From positions 53,893,074 through 53,957,073 of the forward strand of contig NC_087063.1 of the NCBI RefSeq assembly GCF_963678635.1: 64,000 bases of DNA, in the 5' to 3' direction. This DNA comes from Symsagittifera roscoffensis. Taxonomy: Eukaryota; Xenacoelomorpha; Acoela; Convolutidae. The stretch's first letter is position 1; every line of letters begins with the position of its first letter. This document shows positions 9,471 to 19,211 of the stretch, piece by piece. Position numbers and translations under genes: made by a program. The notes beneath the pieces are model-generated. The model did not search any database, was not told the DNA's origin, and saw only the letters and a list, made by a program, of their open reading frames with translations.

Positions 9471-10925
9471 ATGGACAACTTCAACCTGGATGAATTGATG
9501 GACCTGGCAGAGGCATATGTGGGACCGATGGTAGATGCGATCTATCGTCGGCTGATCGAACGAGACTTCGCTCTGGAGGACCCAGAGGTGGTCATGTTGC
9601 TGACCGCCCTGATCAACATCTTGGGGCACGACAACCGTGGGGACCGCCCCACGGAAGTCCTGTTGATGGCAGCATATGGAGAAAGAGGAGTACTAGACCG
9701 CCCGAACATGAGAGTGATGAGGTGGAGAAACGGGGCTCTCTCAGGGAGTGACTTGGCGAATGAGCCTGGATTGGGAAGTTCTAGGACATACCAACCAGGT
9801 GAGATGCCAATGCCCTCTAAGCCTAAACCTGGGCTGACGAGAATGCATCGGGAGATGAACAGCGAGGCGACCTCGTCTGGTTCACCACTGAGAGCAGCTG
9901 TGCCACCAAAAAGGGCGAAAGTAACACAGAAGGTTCAGACGAACCAAACCATACAAGATTTGGACGAGATGAACGATCAGCTGAGAAGTACGAAGAAGGA
10001 GCTGGACGAGATGACCAAAAGCATGCTCCAGATGGAGGAAGATCGGGACATGTGGAGAAAGTTGTTTGAAGACTGCAACAAAAAGCAGGGTCAAGAGATC
10101 GAGCGCTTGAGGCAGGAATACAAAGAGCGATCGGAGCAGGTGGCGTTGACAACGGCCGTGGAGAAAGTGATACCTGCAAGGGATATTCCTCGTGGGCAGT
10201 CCTCGATGGAGCTCTTGAAACCTCGAGAAATGAGTCAAACAACGGAGACACGGCTTCCAGTTGAGACAAATCGAGTAACAATCCCGGATCCTAGTGACGC
10301 CTTGGGTGATCCCGTCGTAGAACAGACAGTGAGGAGGCTGATAGAGACAGCTGGACGATTGGTCGCTAACAAGAATGTGCCAGGTTCCGGGGTGACTGCA
10401 CCCTATGGAACGATTGACGATACGGGCGGAGTACAACTCTCCCAGACCGTGATCAGACAAGGGATAAGTAACGTGACACCACTCATGGGGAGCTCGAGAA
10501 TCCCAGAGAGGAAAGTACGAAAGATGCCAGCGAAGAAAGTGTCTCGTATAATAGACGTGCAGAAGAATAATCAATTGAAGTATAATTTCACGGGAGTTCC
10601 GGAGACAGATCCGAGGGCCTGCTTCAATCGAGCTACCTGGAGCCCGGCTGTGAACCTGCAGCAACCACCACTCGGGACATCTCACCTGATATTGGGAGAC
10701 AGCTTAGTCAGAGTGCTGTCGAATTTGAGGACCTCGTGGGTCACCACGGTGATGGCCTTTGGAGGCGCGACGATAGTCCATTTATATCGGATGGTGGAAC
10801 TGATGAATCCAGGGAAGATTCCCAATGTGATGATCTTAGTTGGGACGAATGATATCTCCAGAGGTTCAGACGAGCAGGAAGCACTGTGGGAGTCAATGAT
10901 GGTGTGTTTGTTTACTACTCTCTGA
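9471..10925 (+). CDS. Copy A ORF2, N-terminal part with SGNH-like domain
   Basis: Start ATG 9471 is the first after the splice acceptor and is conserved in copy C. An N-terminal helical domain (residues 1-120) is followed by a Pro-rich linker, a charged coiled coil (about 163-225), and an SGNH-hydrolase-like domain: block I GDSL at about 409, block II Gly in AFGGAT, block III GTND at about 458. SGNH enzymes are Ser/His esterases or lipases; related domains occur in some retroelement accessory proteins. The frame ends at TGA 10923-10925, where copy C has TGG, so this is one nonsense change; the frame resumes in phase and the SGNH domain finishes in the next entry. Host or viral substrate unknown. 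Confidence 0.75.
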   Translation: MDNFNLDELMDLAEAYVGPMVDAIYRRLIERDFALEDPEVVMLLTALINILGHDNRGDRPTEVLLMAAYGERGVLDRPNMRVMRWRNGALSGSDLANEPGLGSSRTYQPGEMPMPSKPKPGLTRMHREMNSEATSSGSPLRAAVPPKRAKVTQKVQTNQTIQDLDEMNDQLRSTKKELDEMTKSMLQMEEDRDMWRKLFEDCNKKQGQEIERLRQEYKERSEQVALTTAVEKVIPARDIPRGQSSMELLKPREMSQTTETRLPVETNRVTIPDPSDALGDPVVEQTVRRLIETAGRLVANKNVPGSGVTAPYGTIDDTGGVQLSQTVIRQGISNVTPLMGSSRIPERKVRKMPAKKVSRIIDVQKNNQLKYNFTGVPETDPRACFNRATWSPAVNLQQPPLGTSHLILGDSLVRVLSNLRTSWVTTVMAFGGATIVHLYRMVELMNPGKIPNVMILVGTNDISRGSDEQEALWESMMVCLFTTL

Positions 10926-13900
10926 CAGAAGTTCAGTTGCGCGGTACTGACCGTTTGCACGGTGCCAATGAACGCGAGAAGCCTGACAGCATCAGGAAGA
11001 AGGCACAACGAGGGAGTCATAAGATGGAACAACATCTTGAGGAAACTAGCAAATCGAAGAATGATCCTCATGGACATTGAACATGAGTTGAGAGCCATGG
11101 ATCAGGCCAGACTGACCACGGATGGCATCAACTTCGACAGTATCGAAGGACAAGCTTGGTTGAATCGAGTCTTCCAAGAACGGTTGGATGAGCTGGAAGC
11201 AGAACTCTTTGACACAGGAGTGCTGAAGGAAGAGGGAACGGTGAGTGATGCGGTGATTACTACCTTTGTGCCTCCTAGCCTGGAAACACGCTTGGGTACG
11301 GTCCCAGCCGTCACGAATTACCGGCAACAAAGCTCCAGCGAACCAGGTCGAAGAACAGACGTGCAGGATCGGTTGGGAGAAGCACCGATGAGGAGGACAA
11401 TTCATCCTAGGATGAGAATAGGACCTGTCAACCAACCAATCGAAGAGGCAGCAGGCACATCTAGATCGGACACTAGATCGGAGACGACGAGTACCAGTCG
11501 AGAGGAGAGACCGAGCAGAGGCTCATTGTTGTGGTCGAGATCCATACCGAATCCCTGGCATATATACAAAGACGAGCTAATGAAGCTGGATCTCCAGAGA
11601 GTAAGCTTCATCGAAGATGCGAGGAGGATGCTGAATGGAGCGACGCTATCCGTAAATATATTGTACTCAATAACCGGCGTAGACTGGTTGATAGCCGCTA
11701 GCATAAATTTCAGCTCCACGACGGCCTTGAGATTTGCTGATTTGGAGGGACTGCCCTCTAATAACACGATGGGACCAGTGAATGCGAGACCGTTGCAAGA
11801 TGTGAGATTGAACCATGATGAGGGGAATCGTGAAGAAAGACCAGGAAGATTCCTGACGGCGAGAGCGCCGATTGGACAACACGTGAGGATATTTAGGCAG
11901 CTGACGACACCACCTGGTCATGTGAAGGAGAGAGTGTACCCAAAACTAGTGAACCAAGATGGTGATGCCCAGAGATATGGCGGATTGACAGCGATAAAGA
12001 AAGATGAGACCATCTTCGCCGCCTATGACAAAGCAGAGATGAGGAAGGCCAAAATCATGGTAGTAGCGAATTCAGAGTTCGTGTACACCTCCAAGTCTTT
12101 GTTTTGGCCGGATGTCATAATGTTGGCCGCGGTTGACCTAGACCTATTGCAATCAGTGTTTTTGGCTATAGGGGTACAAAGGCAGACAGACGTGAACCCA
12201 ATAACGATTGTGTTTGCTGGCATCAATGACCATCTACACAGTAGAGGTTTTCTGAGCAGGCTCAGAGATCCTGCAACAGCAGAAAACGCAGTATGGCCAG
12301 CAATAAAAGATATCCTGGAGTCGATGGGTGAAGTGGTGGATGCGACGAAGGAGGGGTCATTCAATAAAGTGGCGTTGAGAGTAGTATTTGCGTTGTCTCC
12401 GGGATATGCACATCTCTCGGATGGACTGAAGTTTGTGTATGCAATGGTAGCCTTACTTTCGGAAGAAAAATATGATGTGATCATATCGGCCCCGAATCGC
12501 ATGATAGAAATGGAGAACCTGAGGCCACTTAAGGCTGAACTGCCTGCAGTATGGTCAGATATCTCAAACGCGATGAGAGGATTCAAGGACCACGCGCTAC
12601 ACATGTTAGTGTTGGACGAAGTGCTGGGGTTGGAACTGTCCAATTTCAGTCGACAACTCAAACTGAAACCGGGAATAGACGACGACCATCGAGTGATCAA
12701 GGCAATGTCCAACGACTTATGGTTCCGAGCAATGGAAGTGGCAAGTGAAGACACAAGAAGAAAAAATTCACTAGAGACGAGAGCTCATCTGGAAGCGGTG
12801 GTTCTGAGAACCAAGCCGGAAGCCAACCAGTGGCTACACCTGAACCCTAGAGAAGCGGCATTGGGTGCAGATGCTTTTCAGCAAGGCCCCGTAATAATCA
12901 CGAAGATACATGCCTACTTGTTGAAGGAGGTGAACCTGGCGGAAAATGCCGGAGAAAAGACCGCTGAGTTTGTGAACAGAATGTGTCAGATTACTCTGGA
13001 AAGCTTCTGGACCCAGGAAGTGAAAGGACAGGAGGGATTTGAAAGGACAGACAGCATGCTAGAAGGGTTGGGAGCCGGATGGACCGCGTCCTTCTTGGCA
13101 AAAATTTACCCGAAAGTCTCGCACTATTTGATAAAGGAATTCCTCCAAGCAGTAGTGAGAGTATCGATAGTGGAATTAATAGCCTTGTTCGTGACATTCG
13201 GAGCCGAGAGTTTCGTGAAAGGACCGGCGATACTGCTCACCGATGGAATACAGAACCTGCGGCTAGATGGACTTCTGACATTGATCGCAATTACCCACGG
13301 AAACTTGGGAGGACTAATGAAACTGGCACGTTGTCCAGAGCAGATGAAAGAGAGAGTGAGGAACTTGGATATGAAGAAATCCACTGACTCGTGGAACAAA
13401 ATAAGAGACCTGAGACACACTCTTATCCAATATCTCTTGCAGCAAAATCGCTTTGGAACCGGAGAAGACGAGACAATTGAAAGAGAGGAAGATTTTAGAC
13501 GACATGTTGGAGGCATGCCGCTATTAACGGATCTGAGCTTGGCTATGAGAACCGATCCCTTGGCGCTGATCAGAGGAGTCACGGAGTTCGTGACAGTGAT
13601 CTTTGGACCAGCAGTCACGTTTGCGTTCCCTGACGTTAAAGTGGAAGCATATAGGAGGTCGGTGCTGCACCTGAACCTCATATCGGCAGTGGACGGTAGT
13701 ACACTGAACTGGTGTGAGCAGCACACATTGCGGGAGCTCATGAGTGAAGATCTGTTGTTTGCGAAAATATCGGAGCCAGAGATGACAGTCATCAATTTTG
13801 ACGATCACTTCCGTGACCGCATGGGAGAATTAGAAAGAGGACACATCGAGGTGTTTCCAAAGCTTTGGAATCTGAGGCCCTATGACAAAAAGAATAGTGA

Positions 13901-15800
13901 AATAACCAGAGTGCCTCGTCTCACTGCAGCATATCACAAAGTGAGAGAAGAGACGAAGGACTGGGGCGATTACAAAAAGCTACCGGAGGCAATCCCTGAA
14001 TTCCCTCTGATAAGAAGGATGTTGCTCGGAGCAGTCTCCGTGGTACAAACTCATAGGTTGAGAGCATTCGAAACCAATGAAAGGAGAGTAGGGAATTTCT
14101 CGGGAACGATGGATCCATACTTCGTGGGGAGAAATGCCGCCGTGTTACAGTACACACGATTTGCATACACGGATCAAGCGACGAGAAGGCGAATAAGCAA
14201 CGCCGCTACTCCCAAGCCTGGAAGATTTGATGAGGAATGGAAGCAACTAGGCTTAACTCCGATGATAATGAGAGGCAGGACAGAAATGCCTGAAGCCTCA
14301 TTAATCCTGACTAGCGTAAAACAGGAGATGAAAGTGGGAGGAGTGCTGCAGACGAGAACCTTCGTAGCACCCTTCGGCTGTGAAGAAACCAAAGTGGTCC
14401 ATGGAGAAGAAGAAGATAAATCGGCCGGTACACTGCTCATACCGAAATTTCAGGAAGAAGCCGATAATGACGAACAAGGACCAGTCAGCCCGAACAAAGA
14501 TAAGTCAGAAGGAAATGACGGACAGGGTGGAAGTCGTCAAACCGAAGAACCCAGGCAACAAGATCAAGCTGGTGGGGAAGACGACAGGGCATCGACAGGA
14601 GGAACATCCAGCCTGTATTTTAACATCTTCGGTGATCTTGAGAATAATGCAGATGCGTTGGAGGCGACTGAGCCAGCGGATGAAGGCACCTCGACACTGG
14701 AGCCTCCGTCAGCCTTTATGGAAATGAAACAGAATTTGCCGGAGAGCAGCTCTCCTGGCAATTCAAGAAATAACGACCAGAGAATCCTCATGGAATCACC
14801 TCGGAGGAGAAGAATAGAGGCCTCAGCCAGAGTACCTTTCTTGGGAACGCTGCCCGAAGAAGAATGGGAAGTACATCACCGAGACCACGAGAGTAGGACG
14901 GGATGTAAGCTGGACAGAGTGGCGTTTATGGAAGAAGTCTGGACCGTGATTCAGAGCTATGGGACCCAGTCCATCCTCAAAACAGGTCTCAATCAACCCT
15001 TGATGAGAGAAGTACTTGACAAGCTTGATGAGTTTGAAGGGAGACTGAGTGAGTTATTGATCGACTCAGCCACTGATGAGAGTGAAGCGAATTCTCCCAT
15101 CAAGATGACACCGCAGGACGATGAAGGAGAGGTGGTGTACCTGTCAAGAACCAGGAGAGGGACGATGCGACCGAAAATGGTGATTGATAAAATCAATGCG
15201 ATGAAAATGAAGTTAGGCAGCAGAGTGATGCCGAGGAGAATTGGAAAGACGAAAGTGGATTCAGAAATATCGATGAAAGCTGGTAACTCAGCGAAAAGGA
15301 ATCGAGTCGAGGAGGTCATGGATTTGGGGCAAGGTGATTATCAATTGTCTGGCACAGATAGAATATTAACTGATATAGCGATGGTGCCACCCATTCTCAT
15401 GGCGGGGATAAAGTCAACCGGTTATAAATCCAAAAGGAGTGACCGCACTCTGACTGGAGCAACTTTAGAAATGGAAATACTCAGTCAATGTGGAGAGAGC
15501 AAAATGAGGGACTTCAAGCCATCTCCCATGAATCATGGAAAGGGAAGTGTTGCAGGACAACTAACACCAGTGGAATACAACCGACTAACAGTGTCGGAGA
15601 CAGTGTCGATAGATGAACCCACCGGTGGATACATGGAGATGTTGGAATACCGAAACTCGGCCAGAGGGTATGTAATGGCCCTGGAAGACGAAAAAGCCAT
15701 GGAGGGTTATCTGGAAATGATGTTGCAAGGCACCACCCTCAAGCAGAAGGCGTATGGAACTTTGGCGTCGTCTGACGTACAGGCGGAAACGACCGAGTAG
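10926..15800 (+). CDS. Copy A ORF2, central part
   Basis: In phase with the previous entry after TGA 10923. It completes the first SGNH-like domain, but block V reads DGIN (about 11122-11133) where B and C have DGIH, so the catalytic His is lost in A. A second, degenerate SGNH-like segment follows: NSEF at about 12064, AGINDHL at about 12214, DDDH at about 12678. Next is a ~500-residue domain I do not recognise, strongly conserved with copy B (for example GGMPLLTDL, GPAVTFAFPD, LNWC), then a low-complexity acidic linker and another conserved segment (FLGTL). The frame ends at TAG 15798-15800 and continues in phase, so it is probably one polyprotein. No signal peptide or convincing membrane anchor is seen, so an envelope is unlikely. 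Confidence 0.7.
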   Translation, partial: QKFSCAVLTVCTVPMNARSLTASGRRHNEGVIRWNNILRKLANRRMILMDIEHELRAMDQARLTTDGINFDSIEGQAWLNRVFQERLDELEAELFDTGVLKEEGTVSDAVITTFVPPSLETRLGTVPAVTNYRQQSSSEPGRRTDVQDRLGEAPMRRTIHPRMRIGPVNQPIEEAAGTSRSDTRSETTSTSREERPSRGSLLWSRSIPNPWHIYKDELMKLDLQRVSFIEDARRMLNGATLSVNILYSITGVDWLIAASINFSSTTALRFADLEGLPSNNTMGPVNARPLQDVRLNHDEGNREERPGRFLTARAPIGQHVRIFRQLTTPPGHVKERVYPKLVNQDGDAQRYGGLTAIKKDETIFAAYDKAEMRKAKIMVVANSEFVYTSKSLFWPDVIMLAAVDLDLLQSVFLAIGVQRQTDVNPITIVFAGINDHLHSRGFLSRLRDPATAENAVWPAIKDILESMGEVVDATKEGSFNKVALRVVFALSPGYAHLSDGLKFVYAMVALLSEEKYDVIISAPNRMIEMENLRPLKAELPAVWSDISNAMRGFKDHALHMLVLDEVLGLELSNFSRQLKLKPGIDDDHRVIKAMSNDLWFRAMEVASEDTRRKNSLETRAHLEAVVLRTKPEANQWLHLNPREAALGADAFQQGPVIITKIHAYLLKEVNLAENAGEKTAEFVNRMCQITLESFWTQEVKGQEGFERTDSMLEGLGAGWTASFLAKIYPKVSHYLIKEFLQAVVRVSIVELIALFVTFGAESFVKGPAILLTDGIQNLRLDGLLTLIAITHGNLGGLMKLARCPEQMKERVRNLDMKKSTDSWNKIRDLRHTLIQYLLQQNRFGTGEDETIEREEDFRRHVGGMPLLTDLSLAMRTDPLALIRGVTEFVTVIFGPAVTFAFPDVKVEAYRRSVLHLNLISAVDGSTLNWCEQHTLRELMSEDLLFAKISEPEMTVINFDDHFRDRMGELERGHIEVFPKLWNLRPYDKKNSEITRVPRLTAAYHKVREETKDWGDYKKLPEAIPEFPLIRRMLLGAVSVVQTHRLRAFETNERRVGNFSGTMDPYFVGRNAAVLQYTRFAYTDQATRRRISNAATPKPGRFDEEWKQLGLTPMIMRGRTEMPEASLILTSVKQEMKVGGVLQTRTFVAPFGCEETKVVHGEEEDKSAGTLLIPKFQEEADNDEQGPVSPNKDKSEGNDGQGGSRQTEEPRQQDQAGGEDDRASTGGTSSLYFNIFGDLENNADALEATEPADEGTSTLEPPSAFMEMKQNLPESSSPGNSRNNDQRILMESPRRRRIEASARVPFLGTLPEEEWEVHHRDHESRTGCKLDRVAFMEEVWTVIQSYGTQSILKTGLNQPLMREVLDKLDEFEGRLSELLIDSATDESEANSPIKMTPQDDEGEVVYLSRTRRGTMRPKMVIDKINAMKMKLGSRVMPRRIGKTKVDSEISMKAGNSAKRNRVEEVMDLGQGDYQLSGTDRILTDIAMVPPILMAGIKSTGYKSKRSDRTLTGATLEMEILSQCGESKMRDFKPSPMNHGKGSVAGQLTPVEYNRLTVSETVSIDEPTGGYMEMLEYRNSARGYVMALEDEKAMEGYLEMMLQGTTLKQKAYGTLASSDVQAETTE

Positions 15801-15803
15801 TTA

Positions 15804-18107
15804 GTGAGCCTTCCATGGAAAGCAGTAGTATTGAGGTATTTCGAAGAAGAAATGAGGACTACGCCAAGAATACATGCTCTCGTGGCAGTACCTTACGTAA
15901 GAACAGAGTTACAACTCAGGTTCGCCTGGTGCATGATGGGACTGACTCGCGAAGAATATGATTCAGAAGAAAGGAAGAGATCAAAAGAGGAAAAAGTTTT
16001 CCTTATGACGAATCTGAGGGATCTGATAGTCCAGGAGGGAGCAGCAGTAGCGTGTGCGAAGCGGAGAGACGCTCTCTGTTTCATTCGATTCCTGATAGAG
16101 CAGATTTCAGTACCTGCATTAAACACTTGTGTTAAAATGTTGAGGGAAGGCGATGAGCGAACGAAAGCCTTGTTCTTGCTAGCACTGCTGGATATGCAGC
16201 AAAGTAAACCGATGAGGGTAAACATGAAAGAACCTGAGGAATTGGAACCCATGAAAAAGATAGACGAGATCAGGAGATTCTCAAACAAGGAGCTGAGACT
16301 CACTAAAGAATCTATGGGAGCATTGCCGAAATCCAGTGAATACTGTGGACCGATCAAGAAGAAGTCATATAGCTACGTATCCGGGATCATAGGGATAGCG
16401 TACAATCCTTTCCTGAGTGAAGACATACGCGATTGCTTCTTTGATTATGAGCAGGCGGTGTTACTAAGATTCTGGACGTCCAGAATTGTAACGATTAAGA
16501 GCGTTAACAATACACAGGCCAAATTGGGACTGGTATTGGAAGAAGAGGTGACTGCGCCTTCAGTACCAAAATCCGACAAGAGAGTGGAGTTTGGGTTGGG
16601 ATTCTCAGATGAATTACTGAGAACGAGCTTGATGGCAGTGTGGGAATTGATGAGGCCATCATGGTGTCCTAGTCCCAACGCTGACTCAATATTACGGGCG
16701 ACACAAGACATACAGAGGGAACTGAATGCAGACTGTAACCTGCGTGACCTCAACATCATATATAATGTGATGATAACAGCCTCTAAGAGCAACGGAGAAG
16801 ATAAAGTAGAGTTGCCTGGCTGGGGACCAGAAGACTGGGTCAAACCTGGTAGCTGTCTGGCGGAAGTCTGTGGACTGGAGGGTCACGTTTGTGGAGGTCT
16901 AGACTGTGTGAAAACCCTGGAGAAACAACACAAGCAATTGACAGTATTGTTTGGAAACGTAGTGTTGAAAGCAAGAACGGAAACGGAACTGATAGCAGAT
17001 TGCCATGGAGGAACCGATGTGAATCTAGTGACAGCACTAGGATTCTACAGCATGTTTGGTTCTTTAGAGTCACTATTGAATCTAGAACAGAAACATGAGA
17101 TGGTCACAGCCATCAGCGTAGAAGTATTTCCAGGAGTTCTGCAGACTGAGCAGAAATACATAGGAAAATGGAGGGAAGCAATCGAAACAGAAATGAACAT
17201 CAGACACAGCGAAACTTATTGTAGACCATCAGGAGCACGATATTTGGTGGGTTCAACGTTGGCTCCAATGTGCAAGAGCAGATATCCTGTACATTTCGTA
17301 GCTGTGGACGTGAAGAGTACAAGAACGATTGTGGATCAAGCCTTCTCAGTGCCGAAGTGTGTGAGATTGGCGAGAATGTCTGAAAAGTCTTACGAGTTAG
17401 TATGTAAGATGTTCTCAGCAGTCCCAGAGAGAACCAAAGAAGAATTGGAGTCAATACTAGGAAAGAAGTTCATGGGATATGTGAGCGGGAACTTCAGTGA
17501 CTTTGAAAAACAGAAACAGAGAGGATCAACTGTCACAGATTACAATGCAGTAGATGAGAATGATGAAGTCCACCGAGTGATGATGGAAGTGGAACCATTG
17601 CTGGAAGCTTCGGGAAAACGTAATTGGAGGAGCATCATGTTGACGCATGACGAGTTTCCTTGCCACTGCTTGCTGCAGACCTGGTGGTATCCCAAGCGTA
17701 GTAATCTGATGTTGATCTGGGACTCTGGAGAGCTGCTCTCCATGGGTTTACCAGATTCGTCACAGCCCGTAACAATAGTGATAGTCGGAGTTATGATGGC
17801 GATACGATGGCTGGAAGCTCATGTGAGAGAGAATAATAGACAGGAGGCACCGACGAGAGAACAATTGCGGAAATTAGATTGTCTAAAAGATTTAGATCTT
17901 TTTGAGACAATGTGCAAAATTCTAAACATTCCGATGGAAGTGAAGAAGATATGGGCAGGAAAACGATTGATGCCATGGTTCAGAGCTAACATGACTGCAT
18001 GGTTGTACGAGTATGCGAAAAAGCATATGTCGAAGCATGGCAGAGTGTATAGTGAATATCAGCTGGACATGGAGCTGGGGCAGGAGCTTTCAAGCGAGCT
18101 TTCGTGA
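15804..18107 (+). CDS. Copy A ORF2, C-terminal Cys/His region
   Basis: In phase with the central part; only the TAG at 15798 separates them. The listed start is a GTG codon and probably not a real start. About 767 codons, conserved with copies B and D throughout. Motifs include YVSGxxGxAYNPFL, a Cys/His cluster C-x4-C-x4-H-x-C-x4-C (about 16855-16910) that looks metal-binding, AFSVPKCVRLARMS, and CHCLxQTxWYP. No match to a family I know. Compared with B and D the frame shifts by one base near 18085, so the last ~100 residues lie in the next entry. Function unknown; retention in both lineages argues it matters to the element. Confidence 0.65.
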   Translation: MSLPWKAVVLRYFEEEMRTTPRIHALVAVPYVRTELQLRFAWCMMGLTREEYDSEERKRSKEEKVFLMTNLRDLIVQEGAAVACAKRRDALCFIRFLIEQISVPALNTCVKMLREGDERTKALFLLALLDMQQSKPMRVNMKEPEELEPMKKIDEIRRFSNKELRLTKESMGALPKSSEYCGPIKKKSYSYVSGIIGIAYNPFLSEDIRDCFFDYEQAVLLRFWTSRIVTIKSVNNTQAKLGLVLEEEVTAPSVPKSDKRVEFGLGFSDELLRTSLMAVWELMRPSWCPSPNADSILRATQDIQRELNADCNLRDLNIIYNVMITASKSNGEDKVELPGWGPEDWVKPGSCLAEVCGLEGHVCGGLDCVKTLEKQHKQLTVLFGNVVLKARTETELIADCHGGTDVNLVTALGFYSMFGSLESLLNLEQKHEMVTAISVEVFPGVLQTEQKYIGKWREAIETEMNIRHSETYCRPSGARYLVGSTLAPMCKSRYPVHFVAVDVKSTRTIVDQAFSVPKCVRLARMSEKSYELVCKMFSAVPERTKEELESILGKKFMGYVSGNFSDFEKQKQRGSTVTDYNAVDENDEVHRVMMEVEPLLEASGKRNWRSIMLTHDEFPCHCLLQTWWYPKRSNLMLIWDSGELLSMGLPDSSQPVTIVIVGVMMAIRWLEAHVRENNRQEAPTREQLRKLDCLKDLDLFETMCKILNIPMEVKKIWAGKRLMPWFRANMTAWLYEYAKKHMSKHGRVYSEYQLDMELGQELSSELS

Positions 18108-18415
18108 CTCATCGGAATGCAGTGACCACCGCTGTGAAAAGAATTTCCAGGACGAGTGAGCGTAGTGGAAATGAGAAGGCAGAGATGCTGAAAGAAGATT
18201 TGGAGAGAAACGTGACGTTGTGTCTCCACAACAGCTTCTGCAGAAACAGAGAATCCAACGTGGATCCCCTACCTTGCTGTAAACAGAGGGTAGAAGAGCA
18301 GAAGTGTTGGAAGACGACGGCTTCCAACAGCGTCAGGATAGCCAACGATGTGCTACAAGACACGGAAACCGAAAGTGCGGAGTCAGTATCACAGGAGGAA
18401 GAAATGGAACATTGA
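18104..18415 (+). CDS. Copy A ORF2, C-terminal end (frameshifted)
   Basis: Continues the alignment with copies B and D (THRNAVTT, then LHNSFCxNRES) in a different phase from the preceding part, showing a 1-nt indel near 18085. About 100 residues, basic then acidic, ending at TGA 18413-18415. The SSDDEE-type acidic motif of B and D is not clearly kept; instead there is a Glu/Ser-rich end. Confidence 0.6.
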   Translation: MTHRNAVTTAVKRISRTSERSGNEKAEMLKEDLERNVTLCLHNSFCRNRESNVDPLPCCKQRVEEQKCWKTTASNSVRIANDVLQDTETESAESVSQEEEMEH

Positions 18416-19198
18416 CGAATGACCGAAGGACAAGATGGAAAAAGAAGCGAAATTAGAAGAATTCAGAAGTTTTAGAACTTCTAAACGACGAAAAAAGAAG
18501 AAAACTAAGGAGGGATGAAGAAAAGTTAAAACTCAGAATTGTTTTATGTGTGTGAAAAACTCAAGTGAGAAACCAAGCAACCAAATTGTAATTGAAAACT
18601 GAAACATTTAAGTTGAGTTTTGAAATTGTTGCATTTATAAATTTGCATTTTGATTTTAGCTGAAGTGGCTTTAGAGACACTTATTATTTATTTAGAAAGG
18701 CTTAAGAGAAGAGTATATTTAAATATTCCAGCCTGCATGATTGTTTTTAATCACTTAGGAAGACTGATCACTTTGTGGTGACATGACATTGTGGAGGTTG
18801 TTACATTGTTCTTTCTAACCACAAAGTTTCTTAGTTTTAATATTCAGGACAATAACAAGCAAGATTTCCGAAGGGAAAAGCGTAATAGGATAATTTTAGT
18901 TTGTTGGTTGGCAGGACTGTCCTGCAAGCCAACACCTTTTAAATCAGAGAGAAAGAATTTTAATCGGGACATTGACACTGGAAGTCAGAAAATATGTTTT
19001 ATCTTAGGTCATATACTCAATGTGCAGATTAATGAAAGAATTTGAAGGCTATAGTGATGTAGTATGATGCCATTTGTTTTCTGCAGTGAGTCGATGTGAC
19101 GTGGATAAAAGTAATTTCGTGCATTTTATAAATTCTGTTCGATGACACTGTAACCATTTTACGAACATTGTGCGATTCAATGAGGACATTGACGGGAC
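18416..19198 (+). other. Copy A 3' untranslated region
   Basis: Non-coding, AT-rich stretch between the end of ORF2 and the polypurine tract. It contains an imperfect hairpin at 18905-18934 (GGTTGGCAGGAC pairing with GTCCTGCAAGCCAACACC). No gene seen. Confidence 0.6.
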
Positions 19199-19211
19199 TG
19201 TCCGGGGAGTA
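19199..19211 (+). promoter_or_regulatory. Polypurine tract of copy A
   Basis: TGTCCGGGGAGTA lies directly before the TG of the 3' LTR, where the plus-strand primer is cut. The core TCCGGGGAGTA is identical before LTR-B in copies B and D and recurs inside Pol. Confidence 0.7.

Noticed and set aside
9882-10685. 267-codon minus-strand frame
   Set aside because: Opposite ORF2 N-terminus and SGNH domain; no recognisable domain of its own.
12023-12754. 243-codon minus-strand frame (also present opposite copy C at 59663-60394)
   Set aside because: Shadow of the conserved plus-strand ORF2; the plus frame carries the motifs.
15798-15803. Natural stop separating two ORF2 proteins in copy A
   Set aside because: The frame resumes in phase at once and the downstream GTG is not a convincing start; copy B has no stop at the equivalent place, though a nearby indel prevents full certainty.
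10926-18415. ORF2 as a retroviral-type envelope
   Set aside because: No signal peptide, no clear membrane-spanning anchor, no furin-like site; SGNH-like and Cys/His motifs fit a soluble protein better.
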